This document shows, in pieces, positions 55,651 through 64,000 of a stretch of 64,000 nucleotides of DNA; positions within the stretch are counted from its first letter, which is position 1; every line of letters begins with the position of its first letter. The position numbers were made by a program, and so were the translations under genes. The stretch is taken from positions 62,001 to 126,000 of the forward strand of contig NZ_PYWI01000001.1 in the NCBI RefSeq assembly GCF_003049575.1, given 5' to 3'. The DNA is from Lysinibacillus parviboronicapiens. Its GTDB lineage: Bacteria; Bacillota; Bacilli; Bacillales_A; Planococcaceae. The notes under the pieces were generated by a model that saw nothing but the letters and a program-made list of their open reading frames with translations, ran no database searches and was not told where the DNA came from.

Positions 55651-57045
55651 CTATTGTCTTTTTTCATTATTACGAACGGGAATAGTGATTGTTACCTTTC
55701 CTCCACCAGTTGCCCTATCATTATCAATTCGCAAAGTACCCCCATGGTTTTCTACAATTGATTGAGCAATGTAAAGTCCCATACCATGATGATTACCGGT
55801 ATTCCTGCTAGAATCGCCCCGATAAAATTGCTTTGTCGCCTCTTTCACATCTTTTGGGGAGAAGCCATGGCCATTATCTGTAACGATAAATCGAACATCA
55901 TCAGAGGTGCCTTGAACAGATAGAGTAACTTTCCCATTAAAAGGGGTATACTCCACCGCATTGTCAATGACGTTTAACATAGCCCGATAAAAGGATTCTT
56001 TATTTAAAGCGATATACGCTGGAAGCTTTTCTTTGTGCATACACACCTGAAGACTTTTCTCACAAGAAAGAGCCTTCATTTGATTTTCCACTTCCGCAAG
56101 AAAAGCCTCTGTTGTAATGGATGTTTTTTCATGTTCGGTAATTTTCTCCATTTTAGATAAATCCATGAGTTCTTTTGTGAATTGTTCAATCACAATGGTA
56201 TTTTTCAAAATATAGTCATTATATGCTTGTTGTGTAGCATCAAGCTGTGTGTCTTGTAATAGCTCAGCATTCCCGCGAATAATCGTTAATGGTGTTTTGA
56301 TGTCATGAGCAAGAGCCGTAATCTGTTCTCTACGGGATTGCTCTAACTCCCATTGCTGCTTTAAAGAAATATTCAGTGCATCCTTCATGTGCTCAAATGA
56401 CGAAGCGATTTCATCGATTTCACGTATTCCGGACGGAGCAATCGAGAAATCTAGATTCTGCTGTTGAATTTCTTTAATGGCATCTTGTAACCCCATCATT
56501 TTCTTCTTTAAACGTCTGCCAAAGTGGATAGCAAGCACTGTCGCTTGAGCAAATATGCCTACTATAAATATTAGGAACATCAATAGTTGGGGATTTGGCA
56601 AGTACTCTCTTAATATGGCGGAGCGATACTGCGGTACTAAATAATAGCGCAATATGCACACCTCCTCATTTTCACGTTGTATAAACGTATAAAAGTGAGA
56701 GCCACTGTTGTTTTCCCCCTTTTGCATTAAATCCCAAGCATCGTTAGCTTCCTTTGCTGAAAGATTACCTGAAATAAATGTACCTTGCTTTGAATAGACC
56801 GCGTAGTCTACAAGATCAGGTATACTATCAGCAGTTACAGTATTACTTGAAGCAATGTGATTTTTAGTTAAAGAAATCTGTGTTTCGGCATAATTTGCAG
56901 GCAAAATAATGTTTGTAGAAAAGGCAAATAGAAATAGACCAAGCAGTATAGCCACTAATAATATTGTACCGATACTGAGAAAAAGGAGATATCGAAGAAA
57001 AAATGTATGTAGGCGTGTTCCTTTATTTGGCCTTATTGTCTCCAT
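55651..57045 (-). CDS. Membrane sensor histidine kinase with HAMP domain
   Basis: 464 aa. Two helices (about 12-38 and 152-175) bracket an extracellular part of about 115 residues. A HAMP-like linker follows, then the phosphoacceptor His in EQITALAHDIKTPLTIIRGN. The ATPase has N box MLNVIDNAVEY, G1 DNGHGFSP and G2 HHGMGLYIAQSI. The start overlaps the response regulator by 13 bases. It is probably the sensor for the LanFEG-type transporter next to it, likely responding to peptide antibiotics. Confidence 0.9.
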   Translation of the reverse strand: METIRPNKGTRLHTFFLRYLLFLSIGTILLVAILLGLFLFAFSTNIILPANYAETQISLTKNHIASSNTVTADSIPDLVDYAVYSKQGTFISGNLSAKEANDAWDLMQKGENNSGSHFYTFIQRENEEVCILRYYLVPQYRSAILREYLPNPQLLMFLIFIVGIFAQATVLAIHFGRRLKKKMMGLQDAIKEIQQQNLDFSIAPSGIREIDEIASSFEHMKDALNISLKQQWELEQSRREQITALAHDIKTPLTIIRGNAELLQDTQLDATQQAYNDYILKNTIVIEQFTKELMDLSKMEKITEHEKTSITTEAFLAEVENQMKALSCEKSLQVCMHKEKLPAYIALNKESFYRAMLNVIDNAVEYTPFNGKVTLSVQGTSDDVRFIVTDNGHGFSPKDVKEATKQFYRGDSSRNTGNHHGMGLYIAQSIVENHGGTLRIDNDRATGGGKVTITIPVRNNEKRQ

Positions 57046-57695
57046 TTATAGCCAATCCCCCAAACCGTGTCAATGACATCAATGTCAAAAGCATGCAGCT
57101 TTGCGCGAATATTTTTTATATGCTCGGTAATAGCCATGCTGTCACTTTTCCCGTCAAAACCAAAAATAGTTTCATAGATTTTTTCCTTTGTAAAAACCTG
57201 CCCACGATTACGCGCGAGAAACTCGCAAATCTCATATTCGCTCTTTGTTAGAGCTACTTTGTCCTCACTTACATATAACTCTTTGCCTGATAAATTGAAG
57301 TGAACCTCATCCGTATATAGAATGCTACGTCTACCTCGTTTTTCGCGTCTCAAATGGGCATGCACTCTTGCACGTAGCTCTCCGATACCAAAAGGTTTTA
57401 CAATATAATCATCTGCTCCTAGTCCTAGACCATACATAAGATCTTCCTCTAACGTTTTAGCTGTTAGAAATAGGATAGGGCAATCTACAGCAGGACGAAT
57501 TTGCCTACACAAGGTGAATCCGTCTATGGCCGGCATCATCACATCTAGTAATATTAAATCAAAATTGCCAAGATCCATTTTGCATACTTCTGTTGCATCC
57601 GATACAACAGTCACAAGGTGATTATCTTTTATTAAGGCATTTTTTATCAACACTAATATAGCTTGTTCATCATCCACTGCTAACACTTTTGCCAT
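57033..57695 (-). CDS. OmpR-family response regulator
   Basis: 220 aa. Receiver with DDEQ acid pocket, phospho-Asp in LILLDVMMPAIDGF and Lys in DDYIVKPFGIGEL. The winged helix has TKSEYEICEFLARNRGQVFT and DTVWGIGYKW at the end. It overlaps the kinase and lies 29 bases after the second permease gene. Probable target: tandem 11-bp repeats at 59971-59992 before the ATPase gene. Confidence 0.9.
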   Translation of the reverse strand: MAKVLAVDDEQAILVLIKNALIKDNHLVTVVSDATEVCKMDLGNFDLILLDVMMPAIDGFTLCRQIRPAVDCPILFLTAKTLEEDLMYGLGLGADDYIVKPFGIGELRARVHAHLRREKRGRRSILYTDEVHFNLSGKELYVSEDKVALTKSEYEICEFLARNRGQVFTKEKIYETIFGFDGKSDSMAITEHIKNIRAKLHAFDIDVIDTVWGIGYKWRQ

Positions 57696-57724
57696 AGACC
57701 TTACCTCAACATTCTTTCTTTATT

Positions 57725-58480
57725 CTACCCCTCAGACTTTCTTCCTTCCCAACGCCAAAACCATAAACAAGCCCCTATAAATGCCAGCAATGTTGCACTA
57801 ATACACGTAATCATACCAACTTGTAGTCCCGTATGCACGACAGAAAGCTCCACACCACTCTCGTATAGTGCCCAAAGAGAAATGAAATGTCCTCCCCAAC
57901 CATAAGGAATAAAGGACCAAATGCCATCCCCTAGACCTGTCAGCAGTAAAGCGACCAAAAGTGCTTCCACGATACCTAGACCAATCGAGGCACCTTTGCC
58001 AAAACGAAGGCTCACAACAAGATGTAAAATATATAAAAATATAGTACTTCCGAATATAATACATGCACCTATCACATAAAACTGAACATCAAATTGGTCT
58101 TCATGTAAGATTTCAATAAAGCCAAAACTAAAAACTAAAATAGAGAACAGTATTGCAGCAAAGCCGAATAATAGTAAGTGCAGTAATTTGCTGACAAATG
58201 CCAATATTTTTATGCTTGTCGCCGTTAACATTAGCTGAAAATGACCGGCTGCTGCTTCCTGTTCTGCAGACATCGCACAAACTAATCCAATAATAATAGG
58301 GAAACCACACGCCAACCCTTGATAATAAGCATTTACCTTCCCATTAAAATCCCAAGGAGAATAGGAATAGTATGCTAAAAACAGCGCCGAAATAATGATC
58401 GGGACAAGTAGATGTGTGAGCAAAAATGGCGTCCTTTTTGATTTAACAAACTCCGCGCTCAGTAATCGAAAAATGACCAT
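57725..58480 (-). CDS. Lantibiotic-immunity ABC transporter permease, MutG/LanG type
   Basis: 251 aa, six helices. RLLSAEFVKSKRTPFLLTHLLVPI at the N-terminus and CAMSAEQEAAAGHFQLML (about 63-80) fit the ABC-2 permease of the MutG/NisG immunity group. It is four bases after the MutE-type gene. With the ATPase it removes lantibiotic-like peptides from the membrane. Confidence 0.85.
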   Translation of the reverse strand: MVIFRLLSAEFVKSKRTPFLLTHLLVPIIISALFLAYYSYSPWDFNGKVNAYYQGLACGFPIIIGLVCAMSAEQEAAAGHFQLMLTATSIKILAFVSKLLHLLLFGFAAILFSILVFSFGFIEILHEDQFDVQFYVIGACIIFGSTIFLYILHLVVSLRFGKGASIGLGIVEALLVALLLTGLGDGIWSFIPYGWGGHFISLWALYESGVELSVVHTGLQVGMITCISATLLAFIGACLWFWRWEGRKSEG

Positions 58481-58484
58481 GCTG

Positions 58485-59219
58485 CTATTTCGCCTCCCTT
58501 CGCTGAAACCAACTTGCAGTAAGGAAGGTCAAACATACAAACCATATTAAAGCAATTATTACACCTGGTACGATAACGCCCGTGCTCAATAGTTCACTGC
58601 CATCCTGTACGGGGAGTCCATTAGGCATAATATGAAGTGTTGGACACAATAATCGCGCTGTAATTGCATAAGGAAAGGTAAACCAAAGCCCTCCATCTGC
58701 AAATGCGGCAACCCCAACAATATTGCCAACTAAATTTACTAAAATTGTCATATACGTGCCAAATTTCGCTGCTAGGAACAAACATAAGGGAATTTGCCAT
58801 AATAACGTCACAAAAATTAAAAAACTTCCTGTTAGACTGCTTTCAATGGATATACGATTACCAAAAAGTATCATTCCTCCAGCCGTTATACCAATGAAGA
58901 AAACAACTGTGATTAGTAACAGCCATGCGCTACATGCAAAAATTTTGCCTAACCAAATCGTTTTTATATCAATCGGCATAGCGAGAATACTATGATATTT
59001 CAATTTTGAATCTTTTTCCACTATCAATGCACAACATATCGTCAGTGCGCCTGGTAGGAGCATTGTATACCACCAATTATAAGCCCCTGTTTGAAAAAAA
59101 CTACCTCCCATTAAGACTGCACTTAGAAGCAACGTAACAATTGGAGTAAGCCAAACTAATGTTGGAATAAAAGTCCGTTTCCATTTTAATCTTTCCGCTT
59201 TCATAACGTGAGGTAACAT
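58485..59219 (-). CDS. Lantibiotic-immunity ABC transporter permease, MutE/EpiE type
   Basis: 244 aa, six helices. MKAERLKWKRTFIPTLVWLTPI and LLPGALTICCALIVEKDSKLKYHSI are typical of the MutE/EpiE/NisE permease. I chose the ATG at 59219, just after the ATPase stop, with AGGCGGG upstream. It pairs with the MutG-type permease. Confidence 0.85.
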   Translation of the reverse strand: MLPHVMKAERLKWKRTFIPTLVWLTPIVTLLLSAVLMGGSFFQTGAYNWWYTMLLPGALTICCALIVEKDSKLKYHSILAMPIDIKTIWLGKIFACSAWLLLITVVFFIGITAGGMILFGNRISIESSLTGSFLIFVTLLWQIPLCLFLAAKFGTYMTILVNLVGNIVGVAAFADGGLWFTFPYAITARLLCPTLHIMPNGLPVQDGSELLSTGVIVPGVIIALIWFVCLTFLTASWFQRREAK

Positions 59220-59220
59220 T

Positions 59221-59928
59221 TTATTGTCCCGCCTTTCTGTTCGCGGCGACAACCTGCATAAATAGTGCTTCTAATTCTTGACCTTGTGGTGCAATCCCCT
59301 GATATCCTAATACTCCTCCAGCAATAATGCCGATTTCATCGACAACCTGTTCTACTTCGGACAAGATATGGCTCGACAAGATGACGGTAATACCCTGCTC
59401 AGGAAAAGAACGGATCAATTTCCGTAGCTCTTGAATTCCGATGGGGTCAAGGCCATTTGTTGGCTCATCAAGAATTAGGAGCTTTGGATAATTCAGCAGT
59501 GCGATGGCTATGCCTAAACGCTGTTTCATCCCTAACGAAAACTGACCGGCACGTTTTTTACCTGTATTGGTTAAGTCAACTATCTTAAGAACTTCATCTA
59601 TACGGCTTTGGGGCAATCCAAGGGCAATTGTTCGGACCTTGAGATTCTCTCTTGCAGTTAAATTGTCATATAACGGTGGTGTTTCAATCAATACACCAAT
59701 ATCTGTTAAATCTGTTCGATGCCAGTTATGTCCATTAAATAGTATGTTCCCTGCGTTTGGACGTAGCATGCCTGAAATCATTTTTAACGTTGTAGATTTC
59801 CCCGCTCCATTCGGCCCTAGCAATCCATAAACGGAGTTTCGCGGAATGGTCAACGATAAATTTTCTACAATCTTCTGTCCTTTAAAGCTTTTACAAAGAT
59901 TTTCTGTTTGTAAAATAATAGCTTCCAT
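59221..59928 (-). CDS. Lantibiotic-immunity ABC transporter ATP-binding protein, LanF type
   Basis: 235 aa. Walker A LLGPNGAGKSTTLKMISG, signature FSLGMKQRLGIAIALL, Walker B LLILDEPTNGLDPIG and the H-loop LSSHIL. The E-loop with Glu in place of the usual Q-loop residue (VLIETPPLYDNLT) marks the LanF immunity ATPases. First gene of the five-gene operon with the two permeases, regulator and kinase. No lantibiotic precursor or synthetase gene is in the window. Confidence 0.9.
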   Translation of the reverse strand: MEAIILQTENLCKSFKGQKIVENLSLTIPRNSVYGLLGPNGAGKSTTLKMISGMLRPNAGNILFNGHNWHRTDLTDIGVLIETPPLYDNLTARENLKVRTIALGLPQSRIDEVLKIVDLTNTGKKRAGQFSLGMKQRLGIAIALLNYPKLLILDEPTNGLDPIGIQELRKLIRSFPEQGITVILSSHILSEVEQVVDEIGIIAGGVLGYQGIAPQGQELEALFMQVVAANRKAGQ

Positions 59929-59956
59929 AGTAAGTCATCATCCTTTCGATGACTTC

Positions 59957-59992
59957 ATTGTAAAAAATGATTATAAGGATTTTATAAGGATT
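59957..59992 (-). promoter_or_regulatory. Promoter with tandem 11-bp direct repeats before the LanF-type gene
   Basis: TTATAAGGATT occurs twice with no spacer (59971-59981 and 59982-59992). On the minus strand it reads AATCCTTATAA twice. A -10 TACAAT (59957-59962) lies downstream; alternatively the perfect TATAAT at 59970-59975 is the -10. Direct repeats spaced one helical turn apart are typical of OmpR-family sites, so the co-encoded regulator is the probable ligand. Confidence 0.6.
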
Positions 59993-60030
59993 TAACTTTT
60001 AATATGCACGTGCAACTTGAAATGAGCAAA

Positions 60031-60055
60031 ATGAGTCGCCCAGCCTCCACTTCAC
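60031..60055 (-). repeat. Partial inverted copy of the dispersed repeat
   Basis: GAGTCGCCCAGCCTCCACTTC is the reverse complement of the start of the full repeat at 54.9 kb. It breaks off before its 3' part, so it is a truncated copy. A weak imperfect inverted repeat (AGAAGCGTTTCTTTCC / GAAACGCGGAAAGG) follows. Confidence 0.55.
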
Positions 60056-60144
60056 TGGAAAAAGTAGCCTGCATCCATCGCTAGAAGCGTTTCTTTCCTT
60101 TGAGGTAGAAACGCGGAAAGGGAAGTAATTTTTGGGGGAACGCA

Positions 60145-60192
60145 TAAAAAAAACTGTAAGTAAACTCGATTTTCACAAGTTTACCTACAGTG
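60145..60192 (-). terminator. korAB terminator
   Basis: ACTGTAGGTAAACT and AGTTTACTTACAGT pair over 14 bp with one mismatch, loop of 11 bases, then TTTTTTTT on the minus strand. About 32 bases after korB. Confidence 0.85.
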
Positions 60193-60223
60193 CGATTCAA
60201 TAAGCTTTTAATTCATCTTTTAG

Positions 60224-61090
60224 TTACATAAATTCATTGACTAATACATTAAATTGATCTTCGCTCATTTTAATATCAATATCTGTAAGCGGTAATTCAG
60301 AGTAGCCAGGGACTTTCTCTTGGTAAGAAGCCGTCGTTGTATCTTGATAGATAATACCTGTCACAAGCCCTTCATTTTCCATTACTGTACGCATTGCCAT
60401 ACCGCGATCTGAATTGTCATAGCCTTCAATATCTGCAAGCTTTGTTAAGTTCTCTTTGAACCAGTCGTAAGTGTTCACTTTGTTGTATGTTACACAGGGT
60501 GAGAATACGTTGATGAATGAAAAACCTTTATGGTTAATTCCTGCTTCAATTAGAGCTGTCAATTCTTTAATATCTGTAGAGAATCCTTGTGCCACAAATG
60601 TTGCACCACTTGTTAAAGCTACCTCTAATGGTTTTAATGAAGGCTCAATCGCACCACCTGGTGTAGATTTTGTGATAAATCCAGCAGCAGAACGTGGCGA
60701 TGTTTGCCCTTTTGTTAAACCGTAAATTTGGTTATCCATAACAACGTATGTGATGTCAATGTTACGACGGATGGCATGAATTGTATGACCCATCCCGATG
60801 GCAAAGCCGTCTCCATCACCACCAGATGCGATAACGTTTAAGTCACGATTAGCCATTTTTAAGCCTTGGGCAATCGGTAGTGCACGACCATGGATGCCGT
60901 GGAAACCATATGAATTTATATAACCTGAAATACGACCTGAACAGCCAATCCCAGAAATTACAGCCAGTTCGTTTGGCTCAATACCCACGTTTGCAGCTGC
61001 ACGCTGGATTGCGGCTTGTACCGAGAAGTCACCACAGCCAGGGCACCAGTTTGGTTTTACTGTATTACGAAAATCCTTAAATGTTGCCAT
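60224..61090 (-). CDS. korB: 2-oxoacid:ferredoxin oxidoreductase subunit beta
   Basis: 288 aa. KPNWCPGCGDFSVQAA gives the Fe-S/TPP Cys motif; a TPP site GGDGDGFAIGMGHTIHAIRRN and the following VVMDNQIYGLTKGQTSPRS are typical. This beta subunit lacks the ferredoxin domain seen in larger enzymes. With KorA it oxidatively decarboxylates 2-oxoglutarate (or pyruvate) to the acyl-CoA using ferredoxin. Its start overlaps the korA stop (TAATG). Confidence 0.95.
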   Translation of the reverse strand: MATFKDFRNTVKPNWCPGCGDFSVQAAIQRAAANVGIEPNELAVISGIGCSGRISGYINSYGFHGIHGRALPIAQGLKMANRDLNVIASGGDGDGFAIGMGHTIHAIRRNIDITYVVMDNQIYGLTKGQTSPRSAAGFITKSTPGGAIEPSLKPLEVALTSGATFVAQGFSTDIKELTALIEAGINHKGFSFINVFSPCVTYNKVNTYDWFKENLTKLADIEGYDNSDRGMAMRTVMENEGLVTGIIYQDTTTASYQEKVPGYSELPLTDIDIKMSEDQFNVLVNEFM

Positions 61091-62829
61091 TAGCGAGTCA
61101 GCTCCTTCACTTTATTTTCTAATTCACCTGGCAAGAATGGTGTACCGTCATATTTTGTGATTGTCTCAATTTTATCGTGGCCGCCAATATTCATTTTCAT
61201 GATATTCGCTAATTGACCCGTGTAGTTATTTTCTACAACAATCACTTTTTTCGCTTGTGCCACAAGAGGTCCCATATCAGTAGATGGGAATGGATGAACT
61301 AAGCGAATATGTGCATGGTTCACTTTTATGCCCTGTGCATTGAGACGCTCTTGTACTTCTTCAATAGCACCACGCGTTGAGTTAAAGCCAACCAGTAGTA
61401 TGTCTGCTTCTTCGTGTGGAGCATTTTTATAAACAGGTGTATCAAAGTTCAGTGCCGCAAGCTTACGGAAACGTTTATCCATTTGTGTACGACGGTTACC
61501 CGTTGCCTCAGAAGGCTTACCTGTTTCATCATGCTCAACACCTGTTACATGGTGAATACCATTTAACTGACCAGGTAAAACACGCGGTGATATACCATCT
61601 TCTGTATTTTCGTAACGTTTAAAGTAGGCTTTATCTACTGCTTCTTCAAGGTCTTCCGTAATGATTTTACCGCGACGAATTTCAATTTTATTGTAATCAA
61701 ATGGTTCCGCAGTTTGTTTACCAAGTGATAACTGTAAGTCTGTCATTAAAATAACTGGTAATTGTAATTCTTCCGCAATATTGAATGCTTGGATTGTGTC
61801 AAAGAAAGCCTCCTGCATTGTAGAAGGGGCAATAACTACTTTCGGAATCTCACCATGTGTACCATAAAGCATGGCCATTAAATCTGATTGCTCTTGTTTT
61901 GTAGGTAGACCTGTCGATGGACCACCACGTTGAGTATCGATAATAACAAGTGGTTGTTCCGTCATACCAGAAAGACCAATGGCTTCCATCATAAGTGAAA
62001 GACCAGGACCTGCCGATGCAGTGAATGCTCGAACACCACCAAAGTTTGAACCAATGGCCATCGTAGCTGCTGCGATTTCATCCTCCGTTTGGATAACCGC
62101 ACCACCGAATTTCGGTAATTTTTTTATGAGGTATTCCATAATTTCTGAAGCTGGTGTAATTGGGTATGCCGCCATAAAGCGTGTCCCAGCTGCAAGTGCA
62201 CCTAGAGCTACTGCATCATTCCCAATCATGAACATACGGCGTTTGCCATCAGCAGGGGCTAATGCCCACTCACCAACGCGATCCCCTATTAGCTCATTCA
62301 TCATTTCATGGCCGCGTGCAATAGCTTCCATGTTTTTTTGCACAACTTCTTCACCTTTTTTGCCAAAAATATCATCCACAACATTTTGGAAAACAGCATC
62401 CTCTAAGTTAAGAAGTGAAGCTGTAGCTCCGATGGCTACCATGTTTTTCATTAACGTTGTACCTAGTTCTGCCGCCACTTCTGTGAAAGGTACGGCAAAT
62501 AATGGCGCCTTTGAGTCTTCCGGCTTTACTGGTTCAAATTTAGCATCAGCTAAAATTACACCTTTTTCTGTTAACTCTTTATAATTGACGTCGATTGTTT
62601 CTTGGTCAAATGCCACTAGTATATCTAAATCATCCGCAATTGAACGTACTTCTGTTGGACGAACTGTAATTTTATTATTCGTATGGCCACCTTTTATTCG
62701 AGAAGAGAAGTGACGATAACCGTATAGGAAATACCCTAAACGATTCATTGCCATTGAGAAAATTTCGCCTGTACTCTCAATCCCTTCACCTTGTTGCCCA
62801 CCGACTTTCCATGAAAGCTGATGTAACAT
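61090..62829 (-). CDS. korA: 2-oxoacid:ferredoxin oxidoreductase subunit alpha (fused gamma-alpha)
   Basis: 579 aa. The N-terminal gamma domain (about 1-190) starts LSWKVGGQQGEGIESTGEIF. The alpha domain (about 200-579) has MAAYPITPASEIMEYLIKKL, the TPP/CoA segment TASAGPGLSLMMEAIGLSGM and RGGPSTGLPTKQEQSDL. This fusion is normal for Bacillus KorA. Good AAGGAG ribosome site. Works with KorB; the 2-oxoglutarate preference is assumed from relatives. Confidence 0.95.
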   Translation of the reverse strand: MLHQLSWKVGGQQGEGIESTGEIFSMAMNRLGYFLYGYRHFSSRIKGGHTNNKITVRPTEVRSIADDLDILVAFDQETIDVNYKELTEKGVILADAKFEPVKPEDSKAPLFAVPFTEVAAELGTTLMKNMVAIGATASLLNLEDAVFQNVVDDIFGKKGEEVVQKNMEAIARGHEMMNELIGDRVGEWALAPADGKRRMFMIGNDAVALGALAAGTRFMAAYPITPASEIMEYLIKKLPKFGGAVIQTEDEIAAATMAIGSNFGGVRAFTASAGPGLSLMMEAIGLSGMTEQPLVIIDTQRGGPSTGLPTKQEQSDLMAMLYGTHGEIPKVVIAPSTMQEAFFDTIQAFNIAEELQLPVILMTDLQLSLGKQTAEPFDYNKIEIRRGKIITEDLEEAVDKAYFKRYENTEDGISPRVLPGQLNGIHHVTGVEHDETGKPSEATGNRRTQMDKRFRKLAALNFDTPVYKNAPHEEADILLVGFNSTRGAIEEVQERLNAQGIKVNHAHIRLVHPFPSTDMGPLVAQAKKVIVVENNYTGQLANIMKMNIGGHDKIETITKYDGTPFLPGELENKVKELTR

Positions 62830-63110
62830 GTCAACAACTCCTTAAATCCAATGTGTACTATTATTTTTTCCTTCATAAGTTTAACACGAAGACACGGTCT
62901 GCACTATTGTTATTCCACGATTTAACCGAAATTCAGACCTTTGACCGAAAATGCCGTTCAAAAAGTTGTAATTTTCAGACCCATTGAATATAAAAAAATA
63001 ACTTACTAAAATGCAATCAAGTATAGAATCCTCATTTGTTAGCAATGTTATGTATAAAAGTTACGCTTTCTTTGTACTATCAAGTTTGGCTTGCGGGTTT
63101 TTTTGGTTGA
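62830..63110. other. Intergenic region upstream of korA
   Basis: About 280 bases with no gene seen; it holds the korA promoter on the minus strand, which I could not pin down with confidence. Confidence 0.3.
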
Positions 63111-63170
63111 CCTGAGCGTTGCTCTCACTTACCCGAGCGCTTCTACTGCTGACCTGAGCACGACGATTCA
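63111..63170. repeat. Three tandem about 20-bp units, intergenic (GACCTGAGCG type)
   Basis: Units GACCTGAGCGTTGCTCTCACTT, ACCCGAGCGCTTCTACTGCT and GACCTGAGCACGACG repeat at 20-22 bases. The array shows the same size and copy number as those at 7.14 and 47.94 kb but different core bases. Confidence 0.5.
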
Positions 63171-63216
63171 AAACGATATGAGACACAGCATATAATTGAA
63201 TGCACGCCACAACAAA

Positions 63217-63262
63217 AAATGCCTCACACTATAACTAAGTGCAAGGCATTTCTGTTGTTTTT
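63217..63262. terminator. Hairpin AATGCCT/AGGCATT, terminator-like
   Basis: AAATGCCT and AGGCATTT flank an 18-base loop (also CACT/AGTG inside), with T runs in both directions (GTTGTTTTTT on plus). No plus-strand gene precedes it; it may end read-through from spoVS. Confidence 0.5.
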
Positions 63263-63443
63263 TATCGGGAACTAGCGAAGGCTTCATCTCCCACTTTCTT
63301 TGAGAGAACAAACAGCGTTAGTGCCTGATCGGTTCAAGTCAACAGGAAGTTCATTACTTATGCTCTGTAATTATTGCTGTTGCTGCGTTGACGCACAAAT
63401 AAATTGCCATAGGAAGTGGCGTTCTTGTCATAAATTCCTAAAT

Positions 63444-63475
63444 AATCGGTGGGGAATAAAAATCCCCCACCGATT
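63444..63475 (-). terminator. spoVS terminator
   Basis: AATCGGTGGGG and CCCCACCGATT pair over 11 bp, loop of nine bases, then ATTTA on the minus strand. It is 15 bases after the spoVS stop. Confidence 0.7.
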
Positions 63476-63489
63476 AAAGGTTCACTTTA

Positions 63490-63756
63490 TTATCGAACAC
63501 GTTTTTCTACTAGCAATTTTAAAGCTGTACGTTCCTCACCAGCAATTAAAATATCGGCAAACGCCGGCGCGCAAATTAAATCTGTGCCACTTGGCGCTAC
63601 AAATCCGCGTGCAATGGCCACTGCTTTCACGGCTTGGTTAAGTGCCCCCGCCCCAACTGCCTGCATTTCTGCTTGCCCTTTTTCTCTTATTACCGCGACT
63701 AATGCACCTGCAACTGAATTTGGATTAGAGCGTGACGATACTTTTAATGAATCCAC
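63490..63756 (-). CDS. spoVS: Stage V sporulation protein S
   Basis: 88 aa, an Alba-like fold protein nearly identical to Bacillus SpoVS: LKVSSRSNPNSVAGALVAVI, MQAVGAGALNQAVKAVAIARGF, GTDLICAPAFADI and GEERTALKLLVE. GTG start with GGGGAGGA upstream. It acts at sporulation stage V and is also conserved outside spore formers; its molecular role is not settled. Confidence 0.95.
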   Translation of the reverse strand: MDSLKVSSRSNPNSVAGALVAVIREKGQAEMQAVGAGALNQAVKAVAIARGFVAPSGTDLICAPAFADILIAGEERTALKLLVEKRVR

Positions 63757-64000
63757 AATTATTCCTCCCCGTTTCGCGAATAGTGTTTACGCTCAACAAC
63801 TCATGTCCCCCTTTTCGGTCCTCAAGTTATTGTCCGTAGGTCATTTTATGCTCGCAATAACGAAAATAGACTATTTTCAATTCCGATATATTGCAAACCA
63901 CTCAAATACATGAAATTTTATCATGCTCATCCTATAATTCCTATGATGTAAAAGTGCATTTCCCCTGACTTCTACCAAGCGTTTATTTAAGGCATTATTG
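63757..64000. other. Region upstream of spoVS to window end
   Basis: No gene seen. A GTTATTG/CAATAAC inverted repeat lies near 63825-63865 but is far from a recognisable promoter. No sigma-H motif was found. Confidence 0.3.

Noticed and set aside
61979..62584. 201-codon plus-strand ORF
   Set aside because: Fully antisense to the conserved core of korA; no ribosome site.

Overview
The window looks like chromosomal DNA of a low-GC, endospore-forming Firmicute, most likely Lysinibacillus or a close Planococcaceae/Bacillaceae relative. The evidence is the spore gene set (cwlJ, cotD, cotE, a YjcZ-type peptide, spoVS), the glnR-glnA and miaB-ricA-cotE-mutS-mutL arrangements, strong AGGAGG ribosome sites, and GTG/TTG starts. 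Names come from reading translations and motifs; no database search was possible.

Layout. 0-4.4 kb: type IV pilus genes. A G5-type surface protein and a pilB-like ATPase (cut by the window edge) run left; three prepilin-like genes run right. 4.5-7.9 kb: a DUF2339 membrane protein, an orphan phi-LC3-type holin and the spore-cortex hydrolase CwlJ. 8.3-21.1 kb: a sulfide-oxidation and cytochrome bd region. It holds tauE, a 29-codon small ORF, cydA, cydB and cydS; a six-gene operon sqr, DUF1641, cstB-like, degenerate rhodanese, sensor kinase and response regulator; and the divergent cydDC. 21.1-22 kb: gene remnants. 22.1-26.3 kb: a YtrA-type regulator with an ABC transporter, a CPBP protease and a YjiH-type membrane protein. 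27-32.7 kb: small spore genes, glnA, glnR, ynbB and a TRIC-type channel. 32.9-35.2 kb: cobT with a cobalamin riboswitch, a rhodanese, and hfq. 35.3-47.8 kb: miaA, a lysophospholipase-like hydrolase, glpD, glpK, mutL, mutS, cotE, ricA, miaB. 48-54.4 kb: a seven-gene overlapping operon for import and breakdown of an unidentified, probably phosphorylated compound. 55.1-60 kb: a lantibiotic-immunity type ABC transporter with its two-component system. 60.2-63.8 kb: korAB and spoVS.

The most interesting part is 8.3-21.1 kb. The genes form a plausible chain: sulfide is oxidised by SQR, persulfide by the CstB-like dioxygenase/rhodanese, sulfite or thiosulfate leaves by TauE, and quinol is re-oxidised by cytochrome bd, which is matured by CydDC. 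All three promoters (tauE-cyd, sqr operon, cydDC) carry a 16-bp dyad TAGGG-N6-CCCTA (one copy has one mismatch). In each case its centre lies exactly 34 bp from the centre of a -10-like hexamer, abutting a poor -35. This is the geometry of a class II activator site, and the LuxR-type regulator encoded in the sqr operon is the obvious candidate. Its kinase carries a PAS domain with a Cys-x2-Cys-x11-Cys cluster. I read this as a redox- or sulfide-responsive regulon. Other points worth attention are a small membrane ORF upstream of cydA, a likely CTG start and poly-serine tail in cotE, a structured RNA candidate and a dispersed repeat near 54.7-55 kb, and three-unit 21-bp tandem repeats in three intergenic regions.
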